From the NCBI RefSeq assembly GCF_023100805.1, contig NZ_CP095855.1, positions 1,426,001 through 1,490,000 of the forward strand: a stretch of DNA of 64,000 nucleotides, in the 5' to 3' direction. This document shows, one piece after another, positions 53,232 to 63,915 of the stretch. Origin of the DNA: Chitinophaga filiformis (GTDB lineage: Bacteria; Bacteroidota; Bacteroidia; Chitinophagales; Chitinophagaceae). The notes under the pieces were generated by a model. That model had not been told where the DNA came from. It saw only the letters and a program-made list of their open reading frames with translations, and made no database searches. The first letter of the stretch is position 1, and every line of letters begins with the position of its first letter. Position numbers and translations under genes: made by a program.

Positions 53232-56200
53232 ATGAGCTGCTCTAAAAAATCTATTATTGTCTGTGCACTACTGTCACTTTTTTCGTTTGTTACCTTTGCC
53301 GGGGACTATGACAAAGGCTGGGACGCACTCAATAAAAACGACAAACCTCATGCAATTGAGTATTTCAGGAAAGCGCTGAAAAGCGATCCTGCACGTAAGA
53401 GTAATGCCATGGCGGCATTGATCCTGTTGGAGGCCTACGAAATGAACAGCGTTGGTTTCCTTGACAGATATCCCAATCCACTGGATGTTTTTACCGACAT
53501 TAATCCCTATGTATATGCCCTGTGGTTCAACGATGCCATTCTGGGAGACTATGGCGTAAAAACAGGTAAACAGCGGGCAAACCTGGAAAGGGTCCTGGCG
53601 GATCCCCGTTTTCATGGATCTCTGAAAGCGGCTGCCAACTATTTTAAAGGATTTCATTATTTCAGCGGGCAAATGATGGATAGCGCCGCACTGGCCTTTC
53701 CGAAGATAGGAGCCCTGGAACGCTGGCAGTTTATCGGCGCTTTCGATAACATCAGCGGCAGTGGCTTCAACAAAGAATATGGTCCTGTAAAAGAGCCTGC
53801 CGCGGGCAAAGGGTTCTCTTCCTACAACAATACTACTATCGACTGGTTTAAACCTTTACTGATAACCCAGCAGGGCTGGGTATTTGTAGGATCTTTGTTC
53901 CCCGCCAATACAGCGGTGGGATATGCGCAAACCTTCGTGAAAGCGGATGCCGACATGGATGCAATACTGTGTCTGGGAGGCAGAGGTTCATTGAAGGCCT
54001 GGGTAAATGACAAGCTGCTGATCGCTGAAGAAGAGGAACGCGCAACGGAACTGGACCAGTACAATGTGCGGTGCCATCTTAATAAAGGATACAACCGTAT
54101 CCTGATTCAGATAGGGTATACCAGCGATGAGATGCCGAACTTTATTGTCCGCCTGGCAGATGAAAAGTATGAACCATTGAAAGGTATCAGTATCAGCAAT
54201 GACGTACAATCATATCAGCCTGATAAGAATACAGATGCACCTAAATTGTTGCCTCATTTTGCAGAAACATATTTCAAGGCGCAGATAGCAAAATATCCGC
54301 AGGATCCCATTTATCCTATTCTGTTGTCCAAGGTATATACACGCAATAAAGAGCGTGATAAGGCCAAGGCGGCTATGTACGGGTTGTATAAAAAGTACCC
54401 GGACAACGCCCTGGTGCTTTATCAGTACATGGACTGCATGTCTTACCAGTACGACAGAACTGCCCTGGCTGAGCTGACAGAGAAGATCAAACAGATGGAT
54501 CCTGAGAACTACCAGGTAATGCAGAATAATGAAGATCAGCTGGAGAAAGAGAAGAAGTATGCAGAGGCAATGGATATGATCAACCAGATGGACGCGAAAA
54601 ATGGTCCGAAGGTTTGGTCTGTTGCGAAACGCTTATATCTGAATGCATACCTGCAACGGGTGGATAGTATGGTGTACCTGCTGAAAGAAGCCTATGCGAA
54701 ATATCCGGAAAGTCCCCAGTTTGCCGCCGCTATGTCCCAGTATCATGAACATATGCTGAAAGACCCGGTGGAGGGACTGAAAGTACTGGAAAAATACCTG
54801 GACAAGTATTATGAATATGATATGATGAAGGCGCTGGCAGAAGCCTATTTTCAGCAGAATGATCCGGTAAAGGGCGTGGCTACGTTGAAACGGATCATCG
54901 CTTCTGCGCCTTACGATGTCAATACCTACACACCATTAGTGTCGCATTTCTTTGCCCGCCAGCAATATGATTCTGCAATATACTACCTGGAAATAGAACG
55001 CCAGATCAGCCCCTACCGGCACCAGGCCCTGGGTGATATTGCAAGCTGTTACCTGCAGATGGGCGATAAGAAAAAGGCGCTGGAATACTATAAGCAGGCA
55101 TTGCAACTGTATGCCGGTGGATACACTTACAGGGAAAAGATCCGGGAGCTGGAAAACAAACCGGATGTATTTAGCTATTTTCCGCAACAGGATTATTATG
55201 CGGAGATCAATAAAAATCTGAAAGCAAAGAAAGATACCTCCAAGAGCTATTATTACATTTTTAATGAGAAGAAAGTGGTGTTGTATGCGGAAGGAGCCAG
55301 TGAGCAGGTAAACAATATTGCTGTTTACATCAACAACAAAGATGGCCTTGAACGCTGGAAGGAAGTGAGTATTCCGTACAACAGCGTATACCAGGATATG
55401 ACCATCATCAAAGCGGAAGTGGTGAAGGCAAGTGGTGCAAAAGTGCCTGCGGAAACATACGATAATGAGGTGGTGTATACGCGCCTGGAACCGGGAGATG
55501 TTGTGTATCTGAACTACAAGGTGAGCAACTATGGTATTGGCCGGCTGGGACGTGAATACTGGGACAAGTTTTACTTTTCTACTTTCAGTCCCACACTTAT
55601 GGCCAGGTACAGCATATTAGTGGCAGACCAGTTGCCGATGTACTACGAGCTGACAAACAGCCAGGGCCTGAAACCGGTTGAAAGCAAGCATGAGAATTTC
55701 CGCATGTATACATGGGAGATGCGTAACATACCTGCCTTTAAAGATGAAGGGTATAGTCCCAACGTCAATGACATAGGTCAGGTGTTACATGTGTCCACTG
55801 TGAAGTCCTGGGACTTTATTGCGGAATGGTATAGTGACATTACCCGTATCCAGTCAAAAGAGGACTTTGATGTCAATGCCGCTTATAAGGAAGTGTTCCC
55901 GAACGGGGTAGCCGGTTTAAGCGACAGTGAGAAGGCACTGCGTATTTACAATTACATCGAGCAGCACATCAGCTACAGTTCGGTTTCTTTCAGGCAGGGG
56001 GCATATGTACCGCAACGTGCCTCCAAGACGCTGAATACCCGCCTGGGAGACTGCAAGGACCTCTCCACACTGTTTGTATCTTTTGCCCGTAAGGCCGGTA
56101 TGGACGCTAACCTGGTGCTGGTGAGCACCCGTGGTAATGGTCAGCAGGGTATGCGCTTGCCATCCATGGAGTTCAACCACTGTATAGTGCGCTATAAGGA

Positions 56201-56999
56201 CGGCGATAGCTACCGTAGCCTGGAACTGACTGATAATCACCTGCCGTTCAACGCAATGCCACAGAGCCTGGTAGGAGCACAGATCTTGAATATTCCTTAT
56301 GAACATAAGCCAGGGGAAGTGATCCGCTTATTTGAACCGGCCGGTCACTTTGACGTTACAAAAACCAGGAAGAGCCGTATCCTGGTGGACAATGCCGATC
56401 TGCACATCAATACTATCCTGACAGCCAATGGGGAAGTGGCCTCAGGTTTGAGGAGCAATTATGGCGACAAGGCGCAGGATGAACTGAAGAAGGACCTGCA
56501 GGAGTCTGTATCCGGACAGTTCAGGAACCCGGTTACCCTTGAGAAGTTCGCTTTCAGCAACCTGGACAACCTGAAGGACACGGTGATCATGGATGCGACC
56601 TATACAGTAAAGAATGATGTGATCAGTGTGGGAGATCTCAATATGGTGAAGCCGCCATTACTTGATATAGTAGCGACTGCCGACATTTTTAACAATGAGC
56701 CCCGTCAATATCCGTTTGAGTACTGGAGATATGAGAATGTGGACCATTATAACACGGAAGTGGAGATCGAGTTGCCGGCAGGGAAAGCGTTTGACCAGGT
56801 GCCTGGTAATGTTCAGGCCAGCTTCGGAGATATGAAATATGAGCTTACTTATGTGAAAACGGCGCCTAATAAGCTGTTAATCAAGCGTGTATTTCAAACA
56901 AATATCCGTGACAACATACAACCGGATGCCTTCCCGAAGATGAAGGATTTCTTTAATCTGATTGTAGCAGCTGAGCAGAAATATGTTTCATTTAAGTAA
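53232..56999 (+). CDS. DUF3857 and transglutaminase-like protein with TPR repeats
   Basis: 1255 residues with signal peptide (IIVCALLSLFSFVTFA). The N-terminal half has TPR-type helix pairs (YDKGWDALNKNDKPHAIEYFRKALKSDP; ALGDIASCYLQMGDKKKALEYYKQAL near 600-625) around a beta domain at about 190-310. Then comes a DUF3857 domain (about 690-850). A transglutaminase-like core carries the triad C941 (RLGDCKDLS), H983 (EFNHCIV) and D1001 (ELTDN). A beta-rich C-terminal domain ends the protein. Substrates of such secreted Bacteroidota proteins are unknown. It starts 51 nt after the ABC exporter and may share its transcript. Confidence 0.9.
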   Translation: MSCSKKSIIVCALLSLFSFVTFAGDYDKGWDALNKNDKPHAIEYFRKALKSDPARKSNAMAALILLEAYEMNSVGFLDRYPNPLDVFTDINPYVYALWFNDAILGDYGVKTGKQRANLERVLADPRFHGSLKAAANYFKGFHYFSGQMMDSAALAFPKIGALERWQFIGAFDNISGSGFNKEYGPVKEPAAGKGFSSYNNTTIDWFKPLLITQQGWVFVGSLFPANTAVGYAQTFVKADADMDAILCLGGRGSLKAWVNDKLLIAEEEERATELDQYNVRCHLNKGYNRILIQIGYTSDEMPNFIVRLADEKYEPLKGISISNDVQSYQPDKNTDAPKLLPHFAETYFKAQIAKYPQDPIYPILLSKVYTRNKERDKAKAAMYGLYKKYPDNALVLYQYMDCMSYQYDRTALAELTEKIKQMDPENYQVMQNNEDQLEKEKKYAEAMDMINQMDAKNGPKVWSVAKRLYLNAYLQRVDSMVYLLKEAYAKYPESPQFAAAMSQYHEHMLKDPVEGLKVLEKYLDKYYEYDMMKALAEAYFQQNDPVKGVATLKRIIASAPYDVNTYTPLVSHFFARQQYDSAIYYLEIERQISPYRHQALGDIASCYLQMGDKKKALEYYKQALQLYAGGYTYREKIRELENKPDVFSYFPQQDYYAEINKNLKAKKDTSKSYYYIFNEKKVVLYAEGASEQVNNIAVYINNKDGLERWKEVSIPYNSVYQDMTIIKAEVVKASGAKVPAETYDNEVVYTRLEPGDVVYLNYKVSNYGIGRLGREYWDKFYFSTFSPTLMARYSILVADQLPMYYELTNSQGLKPVESKHENFRMYTWEMRNIPAFKDEGYSPNVNDIGQVLHVSTVKSWDFIAEWYSDITRIQSKEDFDVNAAYKEVFPNGVAGLSDSEKALRIYNYIEQHISYSSVSFRQGAYVPQRASKTLNTRLGDCKDLSTLFVSFARKAGMDANLVLVSTRGNGQQGMRLPSMEFNHCIVRYKDGDSYRSLELTDNHLPFNAMPQSLVGAQILNIPYEHKPGEVIRLFEPAGHFDVTKTRKSRILVDNADLHINTILTANGEVASGLRSNYGDKAQDELKKDLQESVSGQFRNPVTLEKFAFSNLDNLKDTVIMDATYTVKNDVISVGDLNMVKPPLLDIVATADIFNNEPRQYPFEYWRYENVDHYNTEVEIELPAGKAFDQVPGNVQASFGDMKYELTYVKTAPNKLLIKRVFQTNIRDNIQPDAFPKMKDFFNLIVAAEQKYVSFK

Positions 57000-57022
57000 A
57001 TAATTCAATATGTTATGAAGGC

Positions 57023-57053
57023 GAGGGACCGTTGTTTACGGTCCCTCTTTAGT
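57023..57053 (+). terminator. Terminator before the ATP synthase operon
   Basis: GAGGGACCG (57023-57031) / CGGTCCCTC (57039-57047), then TTTAGTTG. It ends the DUF3857 transcript. Confidence 0.85.
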
Positions 57054-57099
57054 TGTACATATTTTTTGTAGTCGCTCACCTTTTTGATAATAAAACTGC

Positions 57100-57107
57100 T
57101 ATCTTTG
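57100..57107 (+). promoter_or_regulatory. Predicted atp operon -7 box (TATCTTTG)
   Basis: Exact TAnnTTTG match, 19 nt before the atpB GTG start, placed right after the upstream terminator. Confidence 0.55.
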
Positions 57108-57126
57108 CGCAAAATTTCAGAAAGCG

Positions 57127-58263
57127 GTGATTTCCTACAATCTGTCCAAATATAGACTGGTAGCCCTTATTGTTGCACTTAGCATAAGCGGTTTTAGTAC
57201 GTTTGCGAATACTTCGGAATCTCATGAAGAGGAGAAGAAGGGTTTTGATGCCAAGGAAGTGCTTCTTGGTCACGTAAAGGACGCGCATGACTGGCATTTG
57301 TTCAGTCTGGGAGAAACACATGTTACTCTTCCCCTGCCTGTTATTATTTATAGCAAAGAGAAAGGAATTTCCGCCTTTTCATCTGCTGCTTTTCATCATG
57401 GCCATGAGTCTCACGATGGTTATCGCCTGGTAAACAAGCATTACCGTGAGGAAAAAGGCCTGGAAGAGGCTAAATATCCTGACGAAAGGATCATTGCGGT
57501 AGACGCCAATGACAATCCTACCGGAGCGGAGATCTATGATCTGTCTATCACCAAGAACATTACTTCCATGATCCTGGCGGCTGTTCTGCTGATCTGGCTG
57601 ATGACCAGTGTAGCGAAAGCCTATACCACCAGAGGCGCCAAGAAAGCGCCAAAAGGTATGCAGAGCCTCCTGGAACCGGTGATCATCTTCATCCGTGATG
57701 AAGTAGTTAAGCCGAACATTCCGGGTGGAAATGCAGAGCGTTTTGCTCCGTTCATTCTGACTATTTTCTTTTTTATATTGATAAACAACCTGTTAGGCTT
57801 ACTGCCAGGTTCTGCTAACGTGACCGGTAACATTGCGGTTACTTTTGCCCTGGCCCTGATCAGTTTCGTAGTAACCACGTTCAGCGCAAATAAGCATTTC
57901 TGGGCGCATACACTGAACCCACCGGTTCCGGGATGGGTAAAGCCTATCTTAGTACCTGTTGAGATCATTGGTATCTTCACTAAGCCGGTGTCTCTGATGA
58001 TACGACTGTTCGCCAATATCCTGGCTGGTCACATCATTATCCTGAGCATTATTTCCCTGGTATTTATCTTCGGTTCCCTGAACAAAGCGGCAGGATATGG
58101 TTTCTTACCGATCACTGTGCTGTTCAACATCGTGATGATGATGCTGGAACTGCTGGTAGCATTTATTCAGGCGTTCATTTTTGCGAACCTGACGGCGGTG
58201 TTCATTGGACAGGGCATGGAGCAGCCACATCATGATCATCATGATGGCCACGGGCATCATTAA
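57127..58263 (+). CDS. atpB: F0F1 ATP synthase subunit a
   Basis: 378 residues from a GTG start, with no ATG upstream in frame. It has the long N-terminal extension usual in Bacteroidota (signal-like LVALIVALSISGFSTFA, then His/Glu-rich segment to about 130). Subunit a motifs follow: NNLLGLLPGSANVTGN and PVSLMIRLFANILAGH, which holds the essential Arg of the proton channel, and AFIQAFIFANLTAVFIGQG near the end. The C-terminus is His-rich. Membrane part of the proton-translocating complex; first gene of atpBEFHA. Confidence 0.96.
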   Translation: MISYNLSKYRLVALIVALSISGFSTFANTSESHEEEKKGFDAKEVLLGHVKDAHDWHLFSLGETHVTLPLPVIIYSKEKGISAFSSAAFHHGHESHDGYRLVNKHYREEKGLEEAKYPDERIIAVDANDNPTGAEIYDLSITKNITSMILAAVLLIWLMTSVAKAYTTRGAKKAPKGMQSLLEPVIIFIRDEVVKPNIPGGNAERFAPFILTIFFFILINNLLGLLPGSANVTGNIAVTFALALISFVVTTFSANKHFWAHTLNPPVPGWVKPILVPVEIIGIFTKPVSLMIRLFANILAGHIIILSIISLVFIFGSLNKAAGYGFLPITVLFNIVMMMLELLVAFIQAFIFANLTAVFIGQGMEQPHHDHHDGHGHH

Positions 58264-58272
58264 TTATTGTAG

Positions 58273-58590
<318 letters not shown>

Positions 58591-58707
58591 GGCTAAACTT
58601 TTTACTGCATCCGGCGCACAGGGCAAAGGATGCAGTAATGTTTTACAAAGGATGTGTATCCGGATTGCTTATCAATCAACTTGCGAACCAAATAAATATT
58701 CATAATC

Positions 58708-59202
58708 ATGGATCTGTTGCAGCCCGCGTTAGGCTTGTTTTTCATTTCATTACTCATATTCATTATTGTATTCCTCATCCTGAAGAAATTTGCGTGGAAA
58801 CCAATTCTGTCCACGTTGAAAGAAAGGGAAACCTCTATTTCTGATGCTATTGCATCTGCGGAAAGAGTGAAGGAAGAAATGGCGCAGATGAAAGCTGAAC
58901 ATGAGCACGTACTGGCAGAAGCAAAAGCTGAGAGAAGTAAGATTCTGAAGGAAGCAAAAGATGCTAAAGATCAGATCCTCAGCGAGGCGAAAGCACAGGC
59001 GCAGCTGGAAGCTAAGAAGATCATCAGCGAAGCTTATACGGCTATCGACAACCAGAAAATGGCTGCTCTGACAGACGTTAAGAACCAAGTAGGTAAACTG
59101 GTGATAGAAGTAGCAGAGAAGGTGTTACGTAAAGAACTGTCTGACAAGACAGCTCAGGAAGGTTACATCAAAGAACTGGCTGGAGAAATCAAATTAAACT
59201 AA
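58708..59202 (+). CDS. atpF: F0F1 ATP synthase subunit b
   Basis: 164 residues. A single N-terminal membrane helix (LGLFFISLLIFIIVFLILKKFAW) is followed by a long charged coiled coil rich in Ala, Glu and Lys. This is the peripheral stator stalk, which binds the delta subunit encoded next. Length is normal. Confidence 0.95.
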   Translation: MDLLQPALGLFFISLLIFIIVFLILKKFAWKPILSTLKERETSISDAIASAERVKEEMAQMKAEHEHVLAEAKAERSKILKEAKDAKDQILSEAKAQAQLEAKKIISEAYTAIDNQKMAALTDVKNQVGKLVIEVAEKVLRKELSDKTAQEGYIKELAGEIKLN

Positions 59203-59297
59203 AGAGATAGGCTGGCAAGCCGGGAGCTACAGGAGATAGATGACAGGATTGTCTTTCCTCTGTAGCTTTCCCCTTGAAAAGCCCAAAGATTATAAAT

Positions 59298-59858
59298 ATG
59301 CAGAATCCCCGTTTAGCATCCCGGTATGCAAAATCTCTGGTAGATCTGGCCTCTGAAAAAGGGCAGCTGGAAGCGGTACATGCCGACATGCTGTTCATGC
59401 AGCAACTGTCTAAAACCAATCCAGACGTTGTTGCGTTGCTGAGAAGCCCTATTGTTAAGCCTGACAAGAAACAGCAGATCCTGGCTGCCATCTTTGAAGG
59501 CCGTACAAACGCTATTACCGCAGCTTTCGTGAAACTGCTGGTAGCAAAGGGAAGGGAAGGCAACCTGCCGGAAATTGCACAGGAGTTCAGTAGGCAGTAT
59601 GATGTGTTAAAGAACATCAGCAAAGTGAAGATCACGACCGCAGTTCCACTGGATGCAGCTGTTCTGGAGATGATCAAAAATAAAGTACAGGCCGGCACAG
59701 ACAAGCAGGTAAAGCTGGAAACAGCTGTAAATGCAGACCTGATCGGTGGTTTTGTACTGGAAACAGACAACAAGCTGTTTGATGCTTCCGTACTGCGCGA
59801 TCTGAATGATATCAAAAAACAGTTTGCAGAGAACATTTACGTACCTGCAATCAAATAA
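59298..59858 (+). CDS. atpH: F0F1 ATP synthase subunit delta
   Basis: 186 residues from ATG 59298 (MQNPRLASRYAKSLVDLA, the conserved family start); a TTG 24 nt earlier is less likely. The C-terminal motif GGFVLETDNKLFDASVLRDLNDIKK is characteristic. It joins the b stalk to the alpha subunit top. Confidence 0.95.
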   Translation: MQNPRLASRYAKSLVDLASEKGQLEAVHADMLFMQQLSKTNPDVVALLRSPIVKPDKKQQILAAIFEGRTNAITAAFVKLLVAKGREGNLPEIAQEFSRQYDVLKNISKVKITTAVPLDAAVLEMIKNKVQAGTDKQVKLETAVNADLIGGFVLETDNKLFDASVLRDLNDIKKQFAENIYVPAIK

Positions 59859-59945
59859 GACAATTCACAGCAGCCGCTGCGTACACGCAAAGCTGTTGTC
59901 GTTATATTTAATCACTTTAACGACCTTTTATAAAAAGCATACATT

Positions 59946-61523
59946 ATGGTGGAGATAAAACCTGATGAAATTTCGGCGATATTACGCCAGCAACTAAGCA
60001 ACTTCAATGCTGCTGCCGACCTGGAAGAGGTAGGTACTGTGTTGCAGGTAGGAGACGGTATCGCTCGTATATATGGATTGAACAACGTTGGTTATGGAGA
60101 ACTGGTTGAGTTTGAAAATGGTGTAAAAGCCATCGCTTTGAACCTGGAAGAAGACAACGTAGGTGTGGTATTGATGGGTGAATCCGGAGAGATCAAAGAA
60201 GGTTTTAAAGTACGCCGTACCGGTCAGATCGCTTCCATCAAAGTTGGTGAAGGCATGGTTGGCCGCGTCGTAAATACACTGGGTGCTGCTATCGACGGTA
60301 AAGGCCCTATCACTGGTGAACTTTATGAAATGCCGCTGGAACGTAAAGCTCCGGGCGTTCTGTTCCGTGAACCGGTAAAAGAACCGCTGCAGACCGGTAT
60401 CAAGGCTATCGATGCCATGATCCCTATCGGCCGTGGACAGCGTGAGCTGGTGATCGGTGACCGTCAGACCGGTAAGACCGCTATCTGTATCGACACCATC
60501 ATCAACCAGAAAGAATTCTTCGATGCTGGTAAACCAGTTTATTGTATCTATGTAGCAGTAGGTCAGAAAGCCTCTACTATTGCAGGTGTAATGAAAACCC
60601 TGCAGGAAGCCGGCGCTATGGCTTACACTACCATCGTTGCAGCTTCTGCTTCCGATCCGGCTCCTCTGCAGTTCTACGCTCCGTTTGCCGGTGCTGCTAT
60701 CGGTGAATTCTTCCGTGACACCGGTCGTCCTGCGCTGATCATCTATGATGATCTGTCCAAACAGGCCGTTGCTTACCGTGAAGTGTCCCTGCTGCTGCGT
60801 CGTCCTCCTGGCCGTGAGGCTTATCCTGGTGACGTATTCTACCTGCACTCCCGCTTACTGGAACGTGCTGCGAAAGTGATCAGCAAGGATGAAATCGCTA
60901 AACAGATGAACGACCTGCCAGAATCTATCAGGCACCTGGTAAAAGGTGGTGGTTCCCTGACAGCGCTGCCTATCATTGAAACACAGGCCGGTGACGTATC
61001 TGCATACATCCCAACCAATGTGATCTCCATTACTGATGGTCAGATCTTCCTGGAATCCAACCTGTTCAACGCCGGTATCCGACCTGCAATCAACGTGGGT
61101 ATCTCTGTAAGCCGCGTAGGTGGTAACGCTCAGATCAAATCCATGAAGAAAGTAGCCGGTACCCTGAAACTGGACCAGGCGCAATACCGTGAAATGGAAG
61201 CGTTCTCCAAATTCGGTGGTGACCTGGATGCTGCTACCAAAGTAGTACTGGATAAAGGTGCGCGTAACGTGGAGATCCTGAAACAGGCCCAGTTCGCTCC
61301 ATACTCCGTGGAAAAACAGGTCGCAATGATCTACCTGGGTACCAACGGTTTGCTGCGTGAAGTGCCTGTGAAGAATGTAAAAGCATTCGAAGAGGCTTTC
61401 CTGCACGAAATGGAAGTACGCCTGCCAGAAGTGCTGGGCGAATTCAAAAAGGGTAACCTGCCTGAAGACGGCCTGAAACGTATGGTGACACTGGTAAACG
61501 AACTGAAACCAAGATTCGCTTAA
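59946..61523 (+). CDS. atpA: F0F1 ATP synthase subunit alpha
   Basis: 525 residues, normal length. Walker [10 protein letters not shown], then conserved [39 protein letters not shown] and [31 protein letters not shown]. It forms the non-catalytic nucleotide-binding positions of F1. The gamma gene (atpG) usually follows directly; here a terminator and a TonB receptor follow instead. Confidence 0.98.
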   Translation: MVEIKPDEISAILRQQLSNFNAAADLEEVGTVLQVGDGIARIYGLNNVGYGELVEFENGVKAIALNLEEDNVGVVLMGESGEIKEGFKVRRTGQIASIKVGEGMVGRVVNTLGAAIDGKGPITGELYEMPLERKAPGVLFREPVKEPLQTGIKAIDAMIPIGRGQRELVIGDRQTGKTAICIDTIINQKEFFDAGKPVYCIYVAVGQKASTIAGVMKTLQEAGAMAYTTIVAASASDPAPLQFYAPFAGAAIGEFFRDTGRPALIIYDDLSKQAVAYREVSLLLRRPPGREAYPGDVFYLHSRLLERAAKVISKDEIAKQMNDLPESIRHLVKGGGSLTALPIIETQAGDVSAYIPTNVISITDGQIFLESNLFNAGIRPAINVGISVSRVGGNAQIKSMKKVAGTLKLDQAQYREMEAFSKFGGDLDAATKVVLDKGARNVEILKQAQFAPYSVEKQVAMIYLGTNGLLREVPVKNVKAFEEAFLHEMEVRLPEVLGEFKKGNLPEDGLKRMVTLVNELKPRFA

Positions 61524-61546
61524 TTCAGCATACATCTTTTTATCTA

Positions 61547-61577
61547 GCTCACCGGTTTCGCCGGTGAGCTTTTTTTA
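61547..61577 (+). terminator. Terminator of the ATP synthase operon
   Basis: GCTCACCGG (61547-61555) / CCGGTGAGC (61561-61569), then a seven-T run. 24 nt after atpA. Confidence 0.93.
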
Positions 61578-61582
61578 TTCCC

Positions 61583-61688
61583 TATCTTTGCGTTCAATTC
61601 CTGCCGACAAATCCCCTGTTTTCACCGACAATCTTCCCTGTCTTTACCTTTTATGGATTGAAAAGGGGCGGGTGTCAGAGTAGCTTTG
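61583..61688 (+). promoter_or_regulatory. Predicted promoters of the TonB receptor gene
   Basis: Two -7 boxes: TATCTTTG (61583-61590) and TAGCTTTG (61681-61688). The second has ATTG (61657-61660) 20 nt upstream, a good -33/-7 pair, and lies 23 nt before the ATG. Confidence 0.55.
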
Positions 61689-61711
61689 TTCTGTTAAATA
61701 TCGAATCCCCC

Positions 61712-63862
61712 ATGAAACAACTCAACCTGATTCTGGCAACATTATTCTTACCGGTTTGCATGATGGCACAACAGCGCATTACCGGTAAAGTTACCGACGG
61801 CAAAAAGCGCCCTTTGCAGGGTGTGAACATTGCCGTAAAAGACACCTACGATGGGGCTACCACCACCGCGGACGGAAGCTTCTCCTTTACCACTGATGTA
61901 AAAGGCGTTCAGTACATCACTGCCACGCTGTTGGGATATACCACTCAGGAACAAAAAGTGTTCATTAACGGGACACTCGAGGTAAATATAATCATGCGCA
62001 ATAATGTCAATGATCTGAAGGTGGTAACGATCACTGCCGGAAGTTTTGAAGCAAGTGATGAAGGGAAGACCACCGTACTGAAACCCCTTGACATCGTGAC
62101 CACTGCCGGCGCAGGCGCTGATATCGTGAATGCACTGAAAACCTTACCTGGTACACAGCAGACGAACGACAGGGAAGGGTTGTTCGTACGTGGAGGTACC
62201 GGCTACGAAACACAGACCTACATAGACGGTATGATGGTGCGTAACCCGTTTTACTCCGGTCTCCCCGATCAACCCGGCCGCGGCCGTTTCTCTCCCTTCC
62301 TGTTTAAAGGCACGACCTTCAGCAGCGGTGGATATTCTGCCCAGTATGGTCAGGGCCTGTCCTCTGCGCTGATCCTCGAATCGACCGATCTGCCTCAGCG
62401 CTCTTCTTATTCCCTGGGCGCCTCTGTGATAGGAGTGAGTGGTGGACTGGAAGAATTGTCGAAAGATAAAAAAGGCTCCTATGGTCTTGAAGCTGATTAT
62501 ACCAACCTGGGACCCTACCTGGATGTACTGAAGCCAAAGTATAAATTCAGTGCCAATCCCGAAATAATGGGCGCTTCCGCCAATTTCCGGAGAAAGACTT
62601 CAAAAACTGGTATGCTTAAGTTCTATGGATACGGTAACAGGACCCATATGGGTACTATCCGTCCCAGCCTGGAGCATCCGGGTTATGATGAGCAGTTTGA
62701 ATTGAGGAACCATAATATCTATACCAACCTGACATACAAAGAAAGCCTGGGCAATGATTGGAAGTTCAATGCGGGCCTCTCTTACAGCGTGAATGTTGAT
62801 AAGATTGACCTGGACACACTGAATAAGAGTGAGCCTGCCAAAGTAAAGAACCAGTCAGAACTGGCACAGGTAAAAGCCATGCTGACAAAAGGCCTGGGAC
62901 AATATTCCCTGCTGCGTTTCGGAGGAGAATATCAGTATGCAGTGGAAAAGTCTGCCTTTAATAACTGGCCGGCCAACTATGCCGACAACTATGCTGCCGG
63001 TTTCGTGGAAGGTGATATTTATGTTACGCCACGATTGGTAGGCCGCTTTGGTGGCAGAATGGAATACTCTTCCAGACTGGATAAAGCAAATGTGGCGCCC
63101 CGTGTATCGTTGGCTTATAAACTGACAGGCTTAAGCCAGGTATCTCTCGCTTACGGCGATTTTTATCAGAAGCCGGAACAGCAATACCTCCGTTTCAAAC
63201 CTGATCTGGGTTACATGAAGGCAACACATTACATCGCTACTTATCAGTGGGTGGCTAAGCACTACACATTAAGAGTGGAGGCCTTTTACAAGAAATATCA
63301 TGACCTGGTTAAAACCAGTCCCGATACTACCACTTCGGGCACAGGCTACGCCAAAGGTATTGAGTTGTTCTGGCGCGACCGCAAAACGATCAGAAACACC
63401 GATTACTGGATCTCTTATTCTTACCTGGATACAAAGCGTAACTACCTGAACTATCCTTTCGAGGTGCAGCCTGATTTCGCGGCAAAGCATACTTTCAGCG
63501 TGGTATATAAATACAATATCCCGGCTATATCCACCAATTTAGGTATTACATATACTTTCTCAACAGGAAGACCATATTACAACCCGAATCTGCCGGATAG
63601 CAAGTTTATGTCTGAAAAAACCATGACCTATAATTCCATCGGATTAAGCGCCAGTTACCTGACTTCCATCCGCAAAGCATTTACCATATTTGTACTGTCA
63701 GTGTCCAATGCACCGAACTTCAGACAGGTATATGGTTACCGCTATTCATCAGATAAATTGCGGAGGCAGGAAATCGTGCCTAATATTCCCCGGTTCATTT
63801 ACCTCGGTATGTTCATGAACTTCGGAATAGACAGAAGGCAGGATGTGATCAATAATCTATAG
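61712..63862 (+). CDS. TonB-dependent receptor with CarboxypepD_reg-like domain
   Basis: 716 residues from ATG 61712, giving a signal peptide (LILATLFLPVCMMAQ). A carboxypeptidase-regulatory-like domain is at about 20-110 (RITGKVTDGKKRPLQGVNIAV). The plug follows, with LFVRGGTGYETQTYIDGMMVRNPFY, and then a 22-strand-type barrel ending in an aromatic strand (FIYLGMFMNFGIDRR). It imports an unknown ligand using TonB energy. It lacks a SusD partner, so it is not a typical glycan-utilisation SusC; a metal-chelate or peptide substrate is possible. Confidence 0.92.
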   Translation: MKQLNLILATLFLPVCMMAQQRITGKVTDGKKRPLQGVNIAVKDTYDGATTTADGSFSFTTDVKGVQYITATLLGYTTQEQKVFINGTLEVNIIMRNNVNDLKVVTITAGSFEASDEGKTTVLKPLDIVTTAGAGADIVNALKTLPGTQQTNDREGLFVRGGTGYETQTYIDGMMVRNPFYSGLPDQPGRGRFSPFLFKGTTFSSGGYSAQYGQGLSSALILESTDLPQRSSYSLGASVIGVSGGLEELSKDKKGSYGLEADYTNLGPYLDVLKPKYKFSANPEIMGASANFRRKTSKTGMLKFYGYGNRTHMGTIRPSLEHPGYDEQFELRNHNIYTNLTYKESLGNDWKFNAGLSYSVNVDKIDLDTLNKSEPAKVKNQSELAQVKAMLTKGLGQYSLLRFGGEYQYAVEKSAFNNWPANYADNYAAGFVEGDIYVTPRLVGRFGGRMEYSSRLDKANVAPRVSLAYKLTGLSQVSLAYGDFYQKPEQQYLRFKPDLGYMKATHYIATYQWVAKHYTLRVEAFYKKYHDLVKTSPDTTTSGTGYAKGIELFWRDRKTIRNTDYWISYSYLDTKRNYLNYPFEVQPDFAAKHTFSVVYKYNIPAISTNLGITYTFSTGRPYYNPNLPDSKFMSEKTMTYNSIGLSASYLTSIRKAFTIFVLSVSNAPNFRQVYGYRYSSDKLRRQEIVPNIPRFIYLGMFMNFGIDRRQDVINNL

Positions 63863-63915
63863 CCCATTCTAAAACCGTTATTATAAACTACAATTAACAC
63901 TTAAACACTTTTACA

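Noticed and set aside
59994..61535. Two minus-strand open frames of 284 and 226 codons inside atpA
   Set aside because: Antisense to the highly conserved alpha subunit; composition is typical of shadow frames.
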